A program made the position numbers and the translations under genes. DNA of 64,000 bases from an uncultured Bacilli bacterium (GTDB lineage: Bacteria > Bacillota_I > Bacilli_A > RFN20 > CAG-449), in assembly GCA_944332075.1 (NCBI GenBank), contig CALVJL010000004.1, positions 1-64,000 on the forward strand, read 5' to 3'. The notes beneath the pieces were generated by a model. The model was not told where the DNA came from. It did not search any database and saw only the letters and a list, made by a program, of their open reading frames with translations. Of this stretch, positions 1-8,367 are shown piece after piece. Position 1 is the first letter of the stretch; every line of letters begins with the position of its first letter.

Positions 1-276
1 TAAAAAGATCTATTCCAAAAAAAGAAATACTAGATAATGAACTAGCAGGGATGATTTTAGAGTACAATGAATCATTTAATGGAATACTTGGCTATAGAAG
101 AATGACAATGTATATTAATCATTTCAATATTACATTTTAGTGATGAAACGGAGTTGAGAAAAAAGATTGAGGATTATATATTTTTCTATAATAACAATAG
201 ACTTCAAAGCAATTTAAAAGGAATGACACCTAATTTTATGAGATATCATTCCTATTCAAATTATATTTACTTTTAA
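1..276 (+). pseudogene. IS3-family transposase remnant (internally deleted, 5' end off window)
   Basis: The first part reads as the HTH_21 region that precedes the integrase core of IS3/IS150 transposases (NGILGYRRMTMYINH) and stops at a TAG near 140. A second reading frame, from about 140 to the TAA at 274-276, gives the usual C-terminus of the integrase (RKKIEDYIFFYNNNRLQ, then LKGMTP). The catalytic DDE core between these two parts is missing, so several hundred bases have been lost and the element cannot encode an active enzyme. The family assignment rests on these two recognisable ends. The copy runs toward the lipoprotein genes. Confidence 0.8.
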
Positions 277-324
277 TTAATTATTTTTATACTTTTTCCT
301 GTCTACTTGACAAGGAGCAGCTCA
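233..324 (+). repeat. IS3 terminal end, left copy of a 92-bp inverted pair
   Basis: This stretch covers the last transposase codons and the terminal inverted repeat; its reverse complement begins TGAGCTGCTCCTTGTCAAGT. It matches positions 18219-18310 in reverse complement at 91 of 92 bases, the only difference lying next to the tip (c/t). The family-typical outermost dinucleotide TG/CA puts the element boundary at 324. The near identity means either recent copies or gene conversion. Confidence 0.85.
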
Positions 325-356
325 ATTCAATATGGCAGTCTTTTTAACTTAATGTA

Positions 357-2783
357 TTACTTTAATAACGTTGGATATACACCATCAGCAGGTAAAGTTG
401 TTGTTCCAACATCTCTAATTTCGACTTCAGCATAGAGATTATATTCATAGGAATCTAATAATGTTCCAGTTTCTTCATCAGTAAGATAATCGCGTGAATA
501 GAAAGTAATATGCAAAGCATCATTATCTAAGATTTCAAAAGTCATCTTATCAATATAATCTGGACTCATATAGAGGAATGAACACATAACCATGATATCG
601 TTAAAATCATAGGTATAGTAAGTTTCACCGTCTAATACATAATCATTCAGAACATCACCGGCGAAATATCCTAAACCAGTATAATCAAAGATTGATTCAT
701 AATCTAAAGGATGGCTGCCAATAGCAAACGGAACTATTTCACCAGTTTCATAATCTTCATGTTCTTCACGGAATTCATAAAGATAACCTGAGTCAGAGAC
801 CGCTACACCATCACCATAGTATCCAGAATAATATGTATCTTCGGTATAGAAATCATCTTCATCATCCGTATATTCATCGGCTTCTGTTGAGAAGTAATGA
901 ACGCGGAAATTGGATTTGCTTTCTAAGAGATTGAAATAATTAACTAAACTTTGATTATTTCTTTCTTCGGTGAGAGTTTCATCAATACTTCCTTCAACAG
1001 TAGTTAAAGGTTCTGATGTCGCGGTGTTGATGTTTGTCAAAGTATAAGTAATCGCGCTGCCAGCACCTACTAAAGAATTATCAATTAATTCAACTTTAAT
1101 GCCTCCATCTTCAAGTAAGGTAATATAGACTGCGCTTATAGAAGAATATGAGCTGACAGATAACATTTTGCTAAAGATTTCAACGTGACGGCTAGATGAA
1201 GAATAATATCTGCCATCGCTATCACCAAGATAATAAAATGTTGAAAAATCAATATCTTTTAAAGAATACATCTTTTCATATTCAGCAGCTGTTAAATGTT
1301 GAGTATAATCAATTTCATATGATGAGCCGTTTTTCCAGAATGGATAGTAGTTATCACCAGATTTAATATAATTCTGTTCTCTTGATAAAGAATATGACCA
1401 TGTCTCATATCTTCCTTTATCAGTGACAGTTAAAGATGTCATAAATGAATCAGAAGCCGGTGTAGCAGTAAAGGAAGTTAAGTTAGCAAAAGCTGTAACT
1501 AAAGCTTCCGTATTCTTATTTGATGGTAAGGTTGGTAAAACACCTGATTTTAAATAATCATCAAGAAGAGGAACACTTAAGGAATTAATATCGCTTAAAT
1601 TTACGGTAGCGATTAAACTAGCGTCATTATAGAAAGTGACGACACATGTTTTATCTTCATTAACTACAATTTGCATAGTATTAGCTCCTGTTTCCAAGAT
1701 ACTTAAATAATTTGCAAATGAATTGACGTTGAAATAATCTCTAGTGACAAAAGTATTTTCACCAGTCTTTGTAAATTTCGAATAATCTACACGTCCAAGC
1801 GAGAATAATTCTCGATAATATGCTTCATCAGCATCATAATCATACTCAACCGTTAAAGTATTATTAGCAATGGTAAATGGATGTGAGTATCCATCTCTTA
1901 AAACAATTGATCCTGATGAATCTTGACTATCTGGATAGTAATAATAATCATGCCCGAGTTTCATAACAAATCCATAACCGTTATAGTAATCTTTAGCATC
2001 AATAGTCGCGGTGAAATCACCAGTTCCAAAAAGATCTTTTAAAGTAGTATCAGTTGTTACTTCTGTTTCTGGAGAAATATTCTTTTCTAAATAGTTCTCA
2101 GCAGGAGCAAAAGTTGTCGTACCAACATCTGAGATAATAGCTTGATAAGAAATATTTCCTTGCTTTGTATAAAGAGCAAAAGTTAATTGATTGTCTGAAT
2201 TAACATAAATATTGATATAGTCGGCATATTGTTCGCCTTCGTAGTAAATTGTCAAATTCAAAGCATGGCTAAGCATTTCCATAACTTTTGCGTCTTTGAT
2301 TTGATAAATGCCATTTGTTTCATCAATTAATGTTCCTACTTCTGAAACAGAAAAATCAATTACCTCAAAATTAGGAGCGAAGACAGTATCATACATACCT
2401 AAATAAGGCATTTGCAACATGGCTACGTCATTATAAACATTAAATTCATAGACAGTATTATCTTCTAAAGCGATATAACCAGTTTGATTATAGGTATCGA
2501 AGAAATAGCGATTGTCGCGGTAAGTATAAAACGCATCTTTTTCAGAAGTTTGAGTACCCATGAAATACTTCGTTGTAAAATTATTTCCGCTTAAGGCGTC
2601 GATAGCCGCTTGAAGTTTTGCTGAAGAATCAGTTGGAGATGAAGTTGAATCTGTTGAGACTGATTCGCTAGATCCGCTTGAACTCACCGGAGACTGCGAT
2701 GAAGAAGTTTGTGAAGATGTCCCTCCACAAGCTGTTAACATAAGAACTGATAAAGTTAATATTAATAAACTATTTTTTTTCAT
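357..2783 (-). CDS. Large secreted lipoprotein with four degenerate repeats
   Basis: This 808-residue protein has a lipoprotein signal with lipobox LTAC-G (Cys19), followed by a Ser/Thr-rich linker to about residue 55. It is therefore expected to be anchored on the outer face of the membrane. The rest looks like four divergent modules of 170-190 residues, starting near 56, 248, 425 and 610. Each is rich in Tyr/Asp, with strand-rich stretches such as DNTVYEFNVY, and ends in a related motif (ISDVGTTTFAP, LSDINSLSVP, LTNINTATSEP, IRDVGTTTLP). I recognise no named domain. It lies 21 bases downstream of another lipoprotein gene on the same strand, with a GGAGGA site in the gap, so the two are probably co-transcribed. 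Confidence 0.85.
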   Translation of the reverse strand: MKKNSLLILTLSVLMLTACGGTSSQTSSSQSPVSSSGSSESVSTDSTSSPTDSSAKLQAAIDALSGNNFTTKYFMGTQTSEKDAFYTYRDNRYFFDTYNQTGYIALEDNTVYEFNVYNDVAMLQMPYLGMYDTVFAPNFEVIDFSVSEVGTLIDETNGIYQIKDAKVMEMLSHALNLTIYYEGEQYADYINIYVNSDNQLTFALYTKQGNISYQAIISDVGTTTFAPAENYLEKNISPETEVTTDTTLKDLFGTGDFTATIDAKDYYNGYGFVMKLGHDYYYYPDSQDSSGSIVLRDGYSHPFTIANNTLTVEYDYDADEAYYRELFSLGRVDYSKFTKTGENTFVTRDYFNVNSFANYLSILETGANTMQIVVNEDKTCVVTFYNDASLIATVNLSDINSLSVPLLDDYLKSGVLPTLPSNKNTEALVTAFANLTSFTATPASDSFMTSLTVTDKGRYETWSYSLSREQNYIKSGDNYYPFWKNGSSYEIDYTQHLTAAEYEKMYSLKDIDFSTFYYLGDSDGRYYSSSSRHVEIFSKMLSVSSYSSISAVYITLLEDGGIKVELIDNSLVGAGSAITYTLTNINTATSEPLTTVEGSIDETLTEERNNQSLVNYFNLLESKSNFRVHYFSTEADEYTDDEDDFYTEDTYYSGYYGDGVAVSDSGYLYEFREEHEDYETGEIVPFAIGSHPLDYESIFDYTGLGYFAGDVLNDYVLDGETYYTYDFNDIMVMCSFLYMSPDYIDKMTFEILDNDALHITFYSRDYLTDEETGTLLDSYEYNLYAEVEIRDVGTTTLPADGVYPTLLK

Positions 2784-2804
2784 AAAATGTTATGTTCCTC
2801 CAAA

Positions 2805-4256
2805 TTATTCAACAACTGTTACTTCAATATTGTAAGTTACCGATGCATCAGATCTAGCCGCGATGACAATAGTAGCTTTACCTGGAGCAATTGCTTCGTA
2901 AGAACTCCAAAGAGAATTGTAATCAAACTGCATTTCACCTTCGCTATTAATGACATCAGCAATTACAAACTCATCATAATCTAAAGCTGTTGCAGGAAGA
3001 TATTCATCAATAGTGATATCAATTGTGTATAAACTTTCACCTACTGAAATAGTATTATCTTCACCATAATGAGCAGCGACATATTGGCTAACAAAATAAG
3101 TCGTTGGATCAATGGTATTTTCTGAGCTAGATGTTAATTCTAAGCTTTCTGTTTTCATAGAATATGTACTTTCTTCTTCCACGACAGCATCTTGTTTAAG
3201 AGTTTCACTAGCAATATCATAAGAAGTATCCGAATAAACTTTTTGAGTTAAATCAAATGAATCAATAATACCGTTTGGCATAAATTTAATGGTCATCTGG
3301 TAATCACTATAATCAGCATTAACGTTATTAGCCCATACTTTTACATAATAACCTTCAACAGTGATAGTGATTAATTCACCTTTTGTCACAGTTAAAGTTT
3401 CGCTAGTAGATGGCAAACCGGCTATCTCATTAGCGATATCGCTAAATACATAGTAATTTTCGGTACGGCTACGCGCATCTTCAAGCGTAATTTGGCTAGT
3501 TGTCGATTCTGGGAAATCAACAATTTTATATTTAGTGCAATAAGATGATTCAATTTCGTTATTATCAAGGCTTAACTCATAATAAGTATTATCCTTAATC
3601 ATATTAACATCGGTTTCATTTGTTGAATCAGTGCTGCCATAAGCATATTTTATATTCTCCACTGTATCCCGACGAATAATATAATCGGTATAATGCGTAA
3701 CAGTAGTATCGGTTATATCTTCAAAACCAGAAGTATCTTTTTCTTCTTTATGAATTTTGATCTTACCAACCATACTTTCCTTTTGCATAGAAGTATTTCT
3801 AATATAATTGACTAAGTCACCGGTTGTATTAATAGTTGGGAATGCTTCAATAACGCTAATTTCAACAGAGTCAGTTAAATTTGATTTACTATCTTTAACT
3901 GTAATAGTAGCAGTTCCAATACCTAGTCCTTTTACGACACCTTTATTTGAAACAGAAGCAACTAATGGTGATGATGATGTGAAAGTTAAATCAACATCTG
4001 CACCTTCATCATACTCAGCAACAAGAGTAATGGTTGCATTAACTTCTACACTAGTTGGTCCGCTTAAAGTTAAACTGCTAGTAACAACCGCTTGAGAAAT
4101 TGTAGATGAAACTACCTCAGAAGGTGTAGTACTAGTTGTTTGCGATGTAGCGCTAGAAGTAGCCCCTTGACTGCTAACACTCGTTGATGTTCCCCCACAA
4201 GATGCAAGAGCCATTAACGATAAAACAGATAATAGAAATAGCGATTTTGATTTCAT
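2805..4256 (-). CDS. Lipoprotein with Ig-like (BIG_2) domain
   Basis: This 483-residue protein has a lipobox LASC-G (Cys20) and a Ser/Thr-rich linker to about residue 60. A bacterial Ig-like domain follows at about 62-135; the stretch PLVASVSNKGVVKGLGIGTA is typical of BIG_2. The remaining 340 residues have no domain I can name but contain many strand-like segments. It is probably an exported, surface-anchored protein involved in adhesion or binding. An AGGGGA ribosome site precedes the ATG. It is first in a two-gene unit with the 808-residue lipoprotein. The function is not known from sequence. Confidence 0.85.
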   Translation of the reverse strand: MKSKSLFLLSVLSLMALASCGGTSTSVSSQGATSSATSQTTSTTPSEVVSSTISQAVVTSSLTLSGPTSVEVNATITLVAEYDEGADVDLTFTSSSPLVASVSNKGVVKGLGIGTATITVKDSKSNLTDSVEISVIEAFPTINTTGDLVNYIRNTSMQKESMVGKIKIHKEEKDTSGFEDITDTTVTHYTDYIIRRDTVENIKYAYGSTDSTNETDVNMIKDNTYYELSLDNNEIESSYCTKYKIVDFPESTTSQITLEDARSRTENYYVFSDIANEIAGLPSTSETLTVTKGELITITVEGYYVKVWANNVNADYSDYQMTIKFMPNGIIDSFDLTQKVYSDTSYDIASETLKQDAVVEEESTYSMKTESLELTSSSENTIDPTTYFVSQYVAAHYGEDNTISVGESLYTIDITIDEYLPATALDYDEFVIADVINSEGEMQFDYNSLWSSYEAIAPGKATIVIAARSDASVTYNIEVTVVE

Positions 4257-4369
4257 TTTTTCCCCTCCATAAATTAGCTAATTTACAAATATTATTATTA
4301 AAATAAGCATACTAGTTTTTAAGTGTGTATTAAACAAAAATATAACTTATTATAAAATTGTTTTTCTAT

Positions 4370-5026
4370 TTATTTAATAGAATATATTAAGGTTATGGTA
4401 TCATTTAATACAATATCCTTAGCTGAAACATTTAAATTAATTTCATCGTTTTCTATCATTTTATAATTAGCTAAACGAATACCTGAATCTCTTAATATCG
4501 GTGAAAATTTTGGAGTGCCATATTCTATTGATATAATTTCTCCAAGCTGGATTTTAGCGCCTTTTGCAATAGCATTAGCATTTTCAACAGCATTATTTAA
4601 TGCATCCAGCATAACTGCCTGCTTCTGCTTGTTTTCATCTTTCAATCCATAAGACAAACTCATATCAGAATAAATATCATTTTGACTAAGCAAAGTTAAA
4701 ATATTACTGAGCATTACATTATCAAAATCAAAACAAACTTTAACCTGTTCAGAATATCTAAAACCATCTTGTTTAGAAGAGACAATATTATCTTTATTCC
4801 GAACATTAATAAAATTTTGATTAATAATAAAAGATGTTGTAATAATGAATTTGTTATCAATACCAATAGATGTTAACTCTTGGCAAAGTTTTTCATGATC
4901 ATAAGAAGCTTTTTTAATGGTCTTATCATAAGTTTTTTCTTGGCCATGCAAAGTGAAAAATAATATCATCATATCCGCTTTAACATGTATAGAACCATTA
5001 CCGACTATTTTTAATATTTTATCCAT
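4370..5026 (-). CDS. SIMPL domain (DUF541) protein
   Basis: The protein of about 218 residues follows the SIMPL/DUF541 pattern: an N-terminal ILKIVGNGSIHVKAD strand, a long helix around YDKTIKKASYDHEKL, then a central IITTSFIINQNF strand. Members have varied, poorly defined roles. Most are exported, but no signal peptide is visible here, so this one may be cytosolic. The start is placed at 5026 because AGAGGT lies seven bases upstream; a start at 5047 would put this ribosome site inside the gene. It is divergent from the MATE exporter. Confidence 0.75.
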   Translation of the reverse strand: MDKILKIVGNGSIHVKADMMILFFTLHGQEKTYDKTIKKASYDHEKLCQELTSIGIDNKFIITTSFIINQNFINVRNKDNIVSSKQDGFRYSEQVKVCFDFDNVMLSNILTLLSQNDIYSDMSLSYGLKDENKQKQAVMLDALNNAVENANAIAKGAKIQLGEIISIEYGTPKFSPILRDSGIRLANYKMIENDEINLNVSAKDIVLNDTITLIYSIK

Positions 5027-5101
5027 ATTTTTACCTCTTTTATACAATTAAATTATATATCAACGAAAGCAAATCAAACACAATAATCTACCAGCAATAA
5101 T

Positions 5102-5170
5102 ATTCTATAAAATAGCAACTTTGGAACACGTAAGCGTATACATGTTCCTATGTGTATTTTTTTATAGAAT
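5102..5170 (+). promoter_or_regulatory. Inverted-repeat element in the leader of the MATE gene
   Basis: Two perfect 11-base arms (ATTCTATAAAA at 5102-5112 and TTTTATAGAAT at 5160-5170) enclose a second hairpin, GGAACA (5123-5128) with TGTTCC (5143-5148). It lies 80 bases upstream of the exporter start, between divergent genes, so it is not an ordinary terminator for either. It could be a structured 5' leader or an operator. I do not match it to a known riboswitch class. Confidence 0.4.
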
Positions 5171-5250
5171 GGTCTTTATTTTTTATTAAAAAATTATTAA
5201 CAAAGACTAACTTTTATGCTTAAATAATCGGGCTAGAAGGTGAATTAATT

Positions 5251-6729
5251 ATGTTTAAGAAACTTTTTGCTCCAATCGATCTGACAAAGGGCCAGATATA
5301 TAAAGTAATCGTGATTTTCATGATTCCAATTTTTATTTCTTATATTTTTCAACAAATTTATACGTTAACTGACGCAATTATCGTCGGACAAAATTTAACA
5401 GCTAGTGAAGTAAATGGTGTTAATGATGTCTCATCTTTAACATTTATCGTTTTACAATTCGCTTTTGGGTGCTCAGCTGGTTTTTCTGTTATTTCTTCAG
5501 CAAAACAGGGAAGTCACGATCAAGACGGAGTTAGAAAATCTTTTCTCACTCAAATAATTCTTTCCATAATTATTTCTATAATCTTAACGATTGTCGCTGT
5601 TGCATTAATTGATCCACTTTTATCATTAATAGGATTAACAAAAGAGCATGGCGGTGATACTTATGATTCAGCGAAAGAATATATTTTCATCATCTTTTTA
5701 GGAACAATCTGCCAAGTCGCATATAATCAAATCTGCTCATTACTGCGTTCTATTGGTGATTCGCTTACTCCATTACTTTTCTTAATCGCATCAACAATAT
5801 TAAATATCGGCCTTGATTTATTATTTATCGTCGTATTCAAATGGGGTGTTGCCGGCGCGGCAATAGCTACAATTTTAGCTCAAGGGGTATCAGCGATTCT
5901 TTGTTATACTTACACCTTTATCAAATACCCTTTCTTAAGATTTAAAAAAGAAGATTTACATATTGATATTAAATTTTATCTTCACCATTTAAAACTCGGT
6001 TTACCTTTAGCTTTCCAATTTTCAATCTTAGCTATTGGTTTAATTACTTTACAATCAACAATTATTAAATTCGATACCAGTATAACCGGTGTAATTATTG
6101 ATAACGGACCAGCTCAATTAGCTTATGGTGCAGTTAATAAAATTCAAAATTTCTTAATGTGTCCATTTAATGCTTTAGGTACTGCTATGTTATCATATGT
6201 CGGTCAAAACTATGGTGCAGGCAATATCAAACGCGTCAAAAAAGGTTTCTCAACATCAATAATTATCATGTTAATTATTTATGCTATTGTTTTAACTATC
6301 GCATTATTATTAATGATTGATAATACTTTCTTAAAAATATTCTATTCATCTTCATCAATAACTGACAAAACAGCCTATTTAGGAAGAATAAATTTGTTAT
6401 GTACTATTCCTTTCTTTCCTCTAGTTGGAATGGTTTATATCTTTAGATGTTCAGTTCAAGGTGTCGGCAATTCTTTATTCCCTCTCTTAGGAGGTATTGG
6501 AGAATTATTAGCTAGAACTTTAATTTGTATCTTTGGACCATATATTTTCGTATCAACAATTTCTACATCATTAGATTTATTCGCGTCACCTTGGCCATAT
6601 ATCGTCACTTGTTTAGCTGATCCATTGGCTTGGTTAGCTGCAGATGTTTGTATGTTAGGTGGATATATTTTACATATCAATAAACCTTATAAAAAATATT
6701 TAAAAACTAACGAAATAACTTTCAAATAA
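5251..6729 (+). CDS. MATE-family multidrug/toxin exporter
   Basis: This 492-residue integral membrane protein has about 12 hydrophobic segments in two related halves. Its N-terminus has the MATE pattern (IPIFISYIFQQIYTLTDAII, then VGQNLTASEVNGV). MATE proteins export drugs, cationic toxins or metabolites using a sodium or proton gradient. A strong AGAAGGTG site precedes the ATG. The inverted-repeat element at 5102-5170 lies just upstream and may control expression. The substrate cannot be told from the sequence. Confidence 0.9.
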   Translation: MFKKLFAPIDLTKGQIYKVIVIFMIPIFISYIFQQIYTLTDAIIVGQNLTASEVNGVNDVSSLTFIVLQFAFGCSAGFSVISSAKQGSHDQDGVRKSFLTQIILSIIISIILTIVAVALIDPLLSLIGLTKEHGGDTYDSAKEYIFIIFLGTICQVAYNQICSLLRSIGDSLTPLLFLIASTILNIGLDLLFIVVFKWGVAGAAIATILAQGVSAILCYTYTFIKYPFLRFKKEDLHIDIKFYLHHLKLGLPLAFQFSILAIGLITLQSTIIKFDTSITGVIIDNGPAQLAYGAVNKIQNFLMCPFNALGTAMLSYVGQNYGAGNIKRVKKGFSTSIIIMLIIYAIVLTIALLLMIDNTFLKIFYSSSSITDKTAYLGRINLLCTIPFFPLVGMVYIFRCSVQGVGNSLFPLLGGIGELLARTLICIFGPYIFVSTISTSLDLFASPWPYIVTCLADPLAWLAADVCMLGGYILHINKPYKKYLKTNEITFK

Positions 6730-6735
6730 TTACCT

Positions 6736-6764
6736 TTGCTTAATTATCAAATTCACTTTATAAT
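6736..6764 (+). promoter_or_regulatory. Promoter giving a probable leaderless mRNA
   Basis: TTGCTT (6736-6741), a 17-base spacer and a perfect TATAAT (6759-6764) end only six bases before the ATG at 6771. Transcription would start at or next to the start codon. No Shine-Dalgarno sequence is present. Confidence 0.6.
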
Positions 6765-6770
6765 TTTGAT

Positions 6771-7526
6771 ATGAAAGTATATATTTCAATAAAAAATATC
6801 AAAGCGATTGATAATTTATTACAGGCCATTAAAGTTGTCGCATATAGCCATCAAGATATCAATTTTCAAATTATTATTACTGATGATGTAAAACATACCT
6901 TAAGTGAAGATAATAATCTTTCGTTTGTTAAAGAATATTTAATAGATGGACCGTTATTTACTTATGCAATAAAATCAGATCAAAAACTACCAACATTCAA
7001 GGTATTTTCAAATAATTTTGGAAAAGATTTTTATCTAGGTGACTTTGGTAATGATTCTTTAAGCATTGAAGAAAAATTTCAATTAGTAAAAAGCAAAATA
7101 TTCAATAACAAATCATTTTCTTACGCTCTTTTAAAAAGCGATGATAAATTTATCAAATCTCATATCAGCGATAAGAATTTCAAAGGTGTATTAAGCGTTG
7201 AAGATTTATTTAATTCAGATGTAGATATTGCTTTTGGAGATAAATACATTTGCTCTTTTTTAATTTCTTCATTCCGAAGCTACGAAAAATATTTAGCTAT
7301 CAAAGAGCAAAAAAAAGAAGAAAAGAAACCTTTCTTCAATAAAGTATTTGCTTATTTCACTAAATTTAACGCTTCTAAGCCAACAACTTTTTCAATTAAT
7401 GAAATAATTAAGCCATATCAGATTTGCTTCGATATCGGCCAATTATTAATGATTTATGACGATAATCTAGCATATAAAAATTACGTTGATATGTTAGAAT
7501 TATTAATTTCTATCTCAAAGCAATAA
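6771..7526 (+). CDS. Protein of unknown function, 251 residues
   Basis: I do not recognise a family. The protein begins with an alternating strand/helix pattern (KVYISIKNIKAIDNLLQAIK, FQIIITDD) that suggests an alpha/beta fold. A lysine-rich segment (KEQKKEEKKPFFNK) lies near residue 185, and the C-terminus is hydrophobic and helical. No signal peptide or membrane segment is evident. The gene has no Shine-Dalgarno site and a -10 box six bases before the ATG. It is followed by a hairpin with a T-run, so it is probably monocistronic. A weak resemblance to acyltransferase-like alpha/beta folds is too vague to use. Confidence 0.7.
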   Translation: MKVYISIKNIKAIDNLLQAIKVVAYSHQDINFQIIITDDVKHTLSEDNNLSFVKEYLIDGPLFTYAIKSDQKLPTFKVFSNNFGKDFYLGDFGNDSLSIEEKFQLVKSKIFNNKSFSYALLKSDDKFIKSHISDKNFKGVLSVEDLFNSDVDIAFGDKYICSFLISSFRSYEKYLAIKEQKKEEKKPFFNKVFAYFTKFNASKPTTFSINEIIKPYQICFDIGQLLMIYDDNLAYKNYVDMLELLISISKQ

Positions 7527-7557
7527 AAATTCGCGTCTTTAAGGCGCGGTTTTTCTT
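7520..7557. terminator. Bidirectional terminator
   Basis: The hairpin CGCGTCT/AGGCGCG (7532-7548) is followed by TTTTTCTT on the plus strand and, in the other direction, by AATTTTTATT. It can end the upstream plus-strand gene and also a minus-strand transcript coming from the 7560-7800 region. Confidence 0.75.
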
Positions 7558-7797
7558 ATTGCCTTCAAGGCATGTTGCTGGCCGCCCCGATTTCAGGGCG
7601 TTTCTTAGAAGTTCCCTTTATCTCTTAATAACTTGTCTTTGTCGATATAATCCAGATTCTAAAATAGCTTTATATGTCTCTAAAAAGAAAAATGACGGCC
7701 TTCATCCCAAGGCCGCCAAGATAGCAGGATGTAATAAATTACTGCGAATAATTTATTCTATGCTATCAAACGGAACGTTATATTCCGAAAAACAACA
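7530..7797 (-). ncRNA. Candidate structured non-coding RNA, about 260 nt
   Basis: In an AT-rich genome this non-coding stretch holds a row of GC-rich hairpins. On the minus strand, in order, they are: CGGAA/TTCCG; GATAGCA/TGCTATC with an inner AATAAATTA/TAATTTATT stem; GGCCTT/AAGGCC; GCCC/GGGC with a GAAAT loop; TGCCTT/AAGGCA; and the terminator stem. TATAAT (minus strand, 7803-7808) sits where a -10 box should be, and the run ends in a hairpin plus T-run. No comparable T-run follows on the plus side, so I favour the minus strand. It does not show tmRNA, RNase P or SRP RNA signatures. Strand and exact ends are inferred. Confidence 0.4.
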
Positions 7798-8000
7798 ATA
7801 ATATTATAAATGTCTTTTATGAAAAATTAAAGTGTTTAGTAAATTAGATAATCTTTTGTTATGAAAAAAATTCAAACAATTTTACTTAATTTTATACTTG
7901 ACTAGTGTTATCAAATTTTATTTACTCAACGCTACTGCTTTGAAATTCTCGCCCCCATAGGAGGCGGTTTTATGTTGTCCCTTCGGTCCACATAAAAAAA
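7798..8000. other. Non-coding stretch with two small hairpins
   Basis: No gene is visible. The first two thirds are plain AT-rich sequence. Near 7950-7993 there are two hairpins, CGCCCCC/GGAGGCG and an ATGT/ACAT stem with an inner UUCG-type turn, next to the terminator of the mgl operon. They may be read-through structure. Confidence 0.4.
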
Positions 8001-8024
8001 AGAGATTACTGCGAAGTAATCTCT
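8000..8024 (-). terminator. Terminator of the mgl operon
   Basis: AGAGATTACT/AGTAATCTCT is a 10-bp stem with a short loop, followed on the minus strand by eight or more T residues. It lies just after the stop of the last leftward gene of the mgl unit. Confidence 0.85.
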
Positions 8025-8033
8025 TGGAGGGTA

Positions 8034-8357
8034 TTACATAAAGTCAAGCTTCACCACTTGGAAATGGAATAACAAATAGATAATAATGATATGGACTATA
8101 AAGAGGGTTATAGATGTTATCAGAAAACGGTGATGCTTAACCTTATCCTCGTCTCTTATTTCAGGGAACAAGCAATAGAGAAATAATGTGATAACCGACC
8201 CGAAGACAATGGAGGTTAATAATACGGTAATATCATTTGTCTTCATCTTTTCATTCGTCTCAGTATTGCGTAACGTTTTTAGGTAGTGAATACCAATTCC
8301 ATACGTAGCTAACCAACCGAGTACGAAGATAATCATTAATACATAGAAGTCGATCAT
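8034..8357 (-). CDS. Small membrane protein of the mgl operon, unknown function
   Basis: The protein has 107 residues with three predicted membrane segments, at about 4-24, 46-64 and 80-100, and a charged loop (PEIRDEDKVKHHR) between the last two. It begins 11 bases after the mglC stop and is the last gene before a strong terminator, so it is very likely co-transcribed with mglBAC. I know no named family for it. Its position suggests an accessory role in sugar uptake or in membrane organisation of the transporter, but this is inference only. Confidence 0.7.
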   Translation of the reverse strand: MIDFYVLMIIFVLGWLATYGIGIHYLKTLRNTETNEKMKTNDITVLLTSIVFGSVITLFLYCLFPEIRDEDKVKHHRFLITSITLFIVHIIIIYLLFHFQVVKLDFM

Positions 8358-8367
8358 AATTATTAAT

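Noticed and set aside
319-330. Target-site duplication at the IS ends
   Set aside because: Only the three bases ATT are shared next to the two tips. This can be chance, and the two tips belong to different copies.
7559-7801. Open frame of 80 codons on the plus strand
   Set aside because: It runs through the row of hairpins, has no ATG or ribosome site at its start and no recognisable protein pattern. The stretch is better explained as structured RNA.
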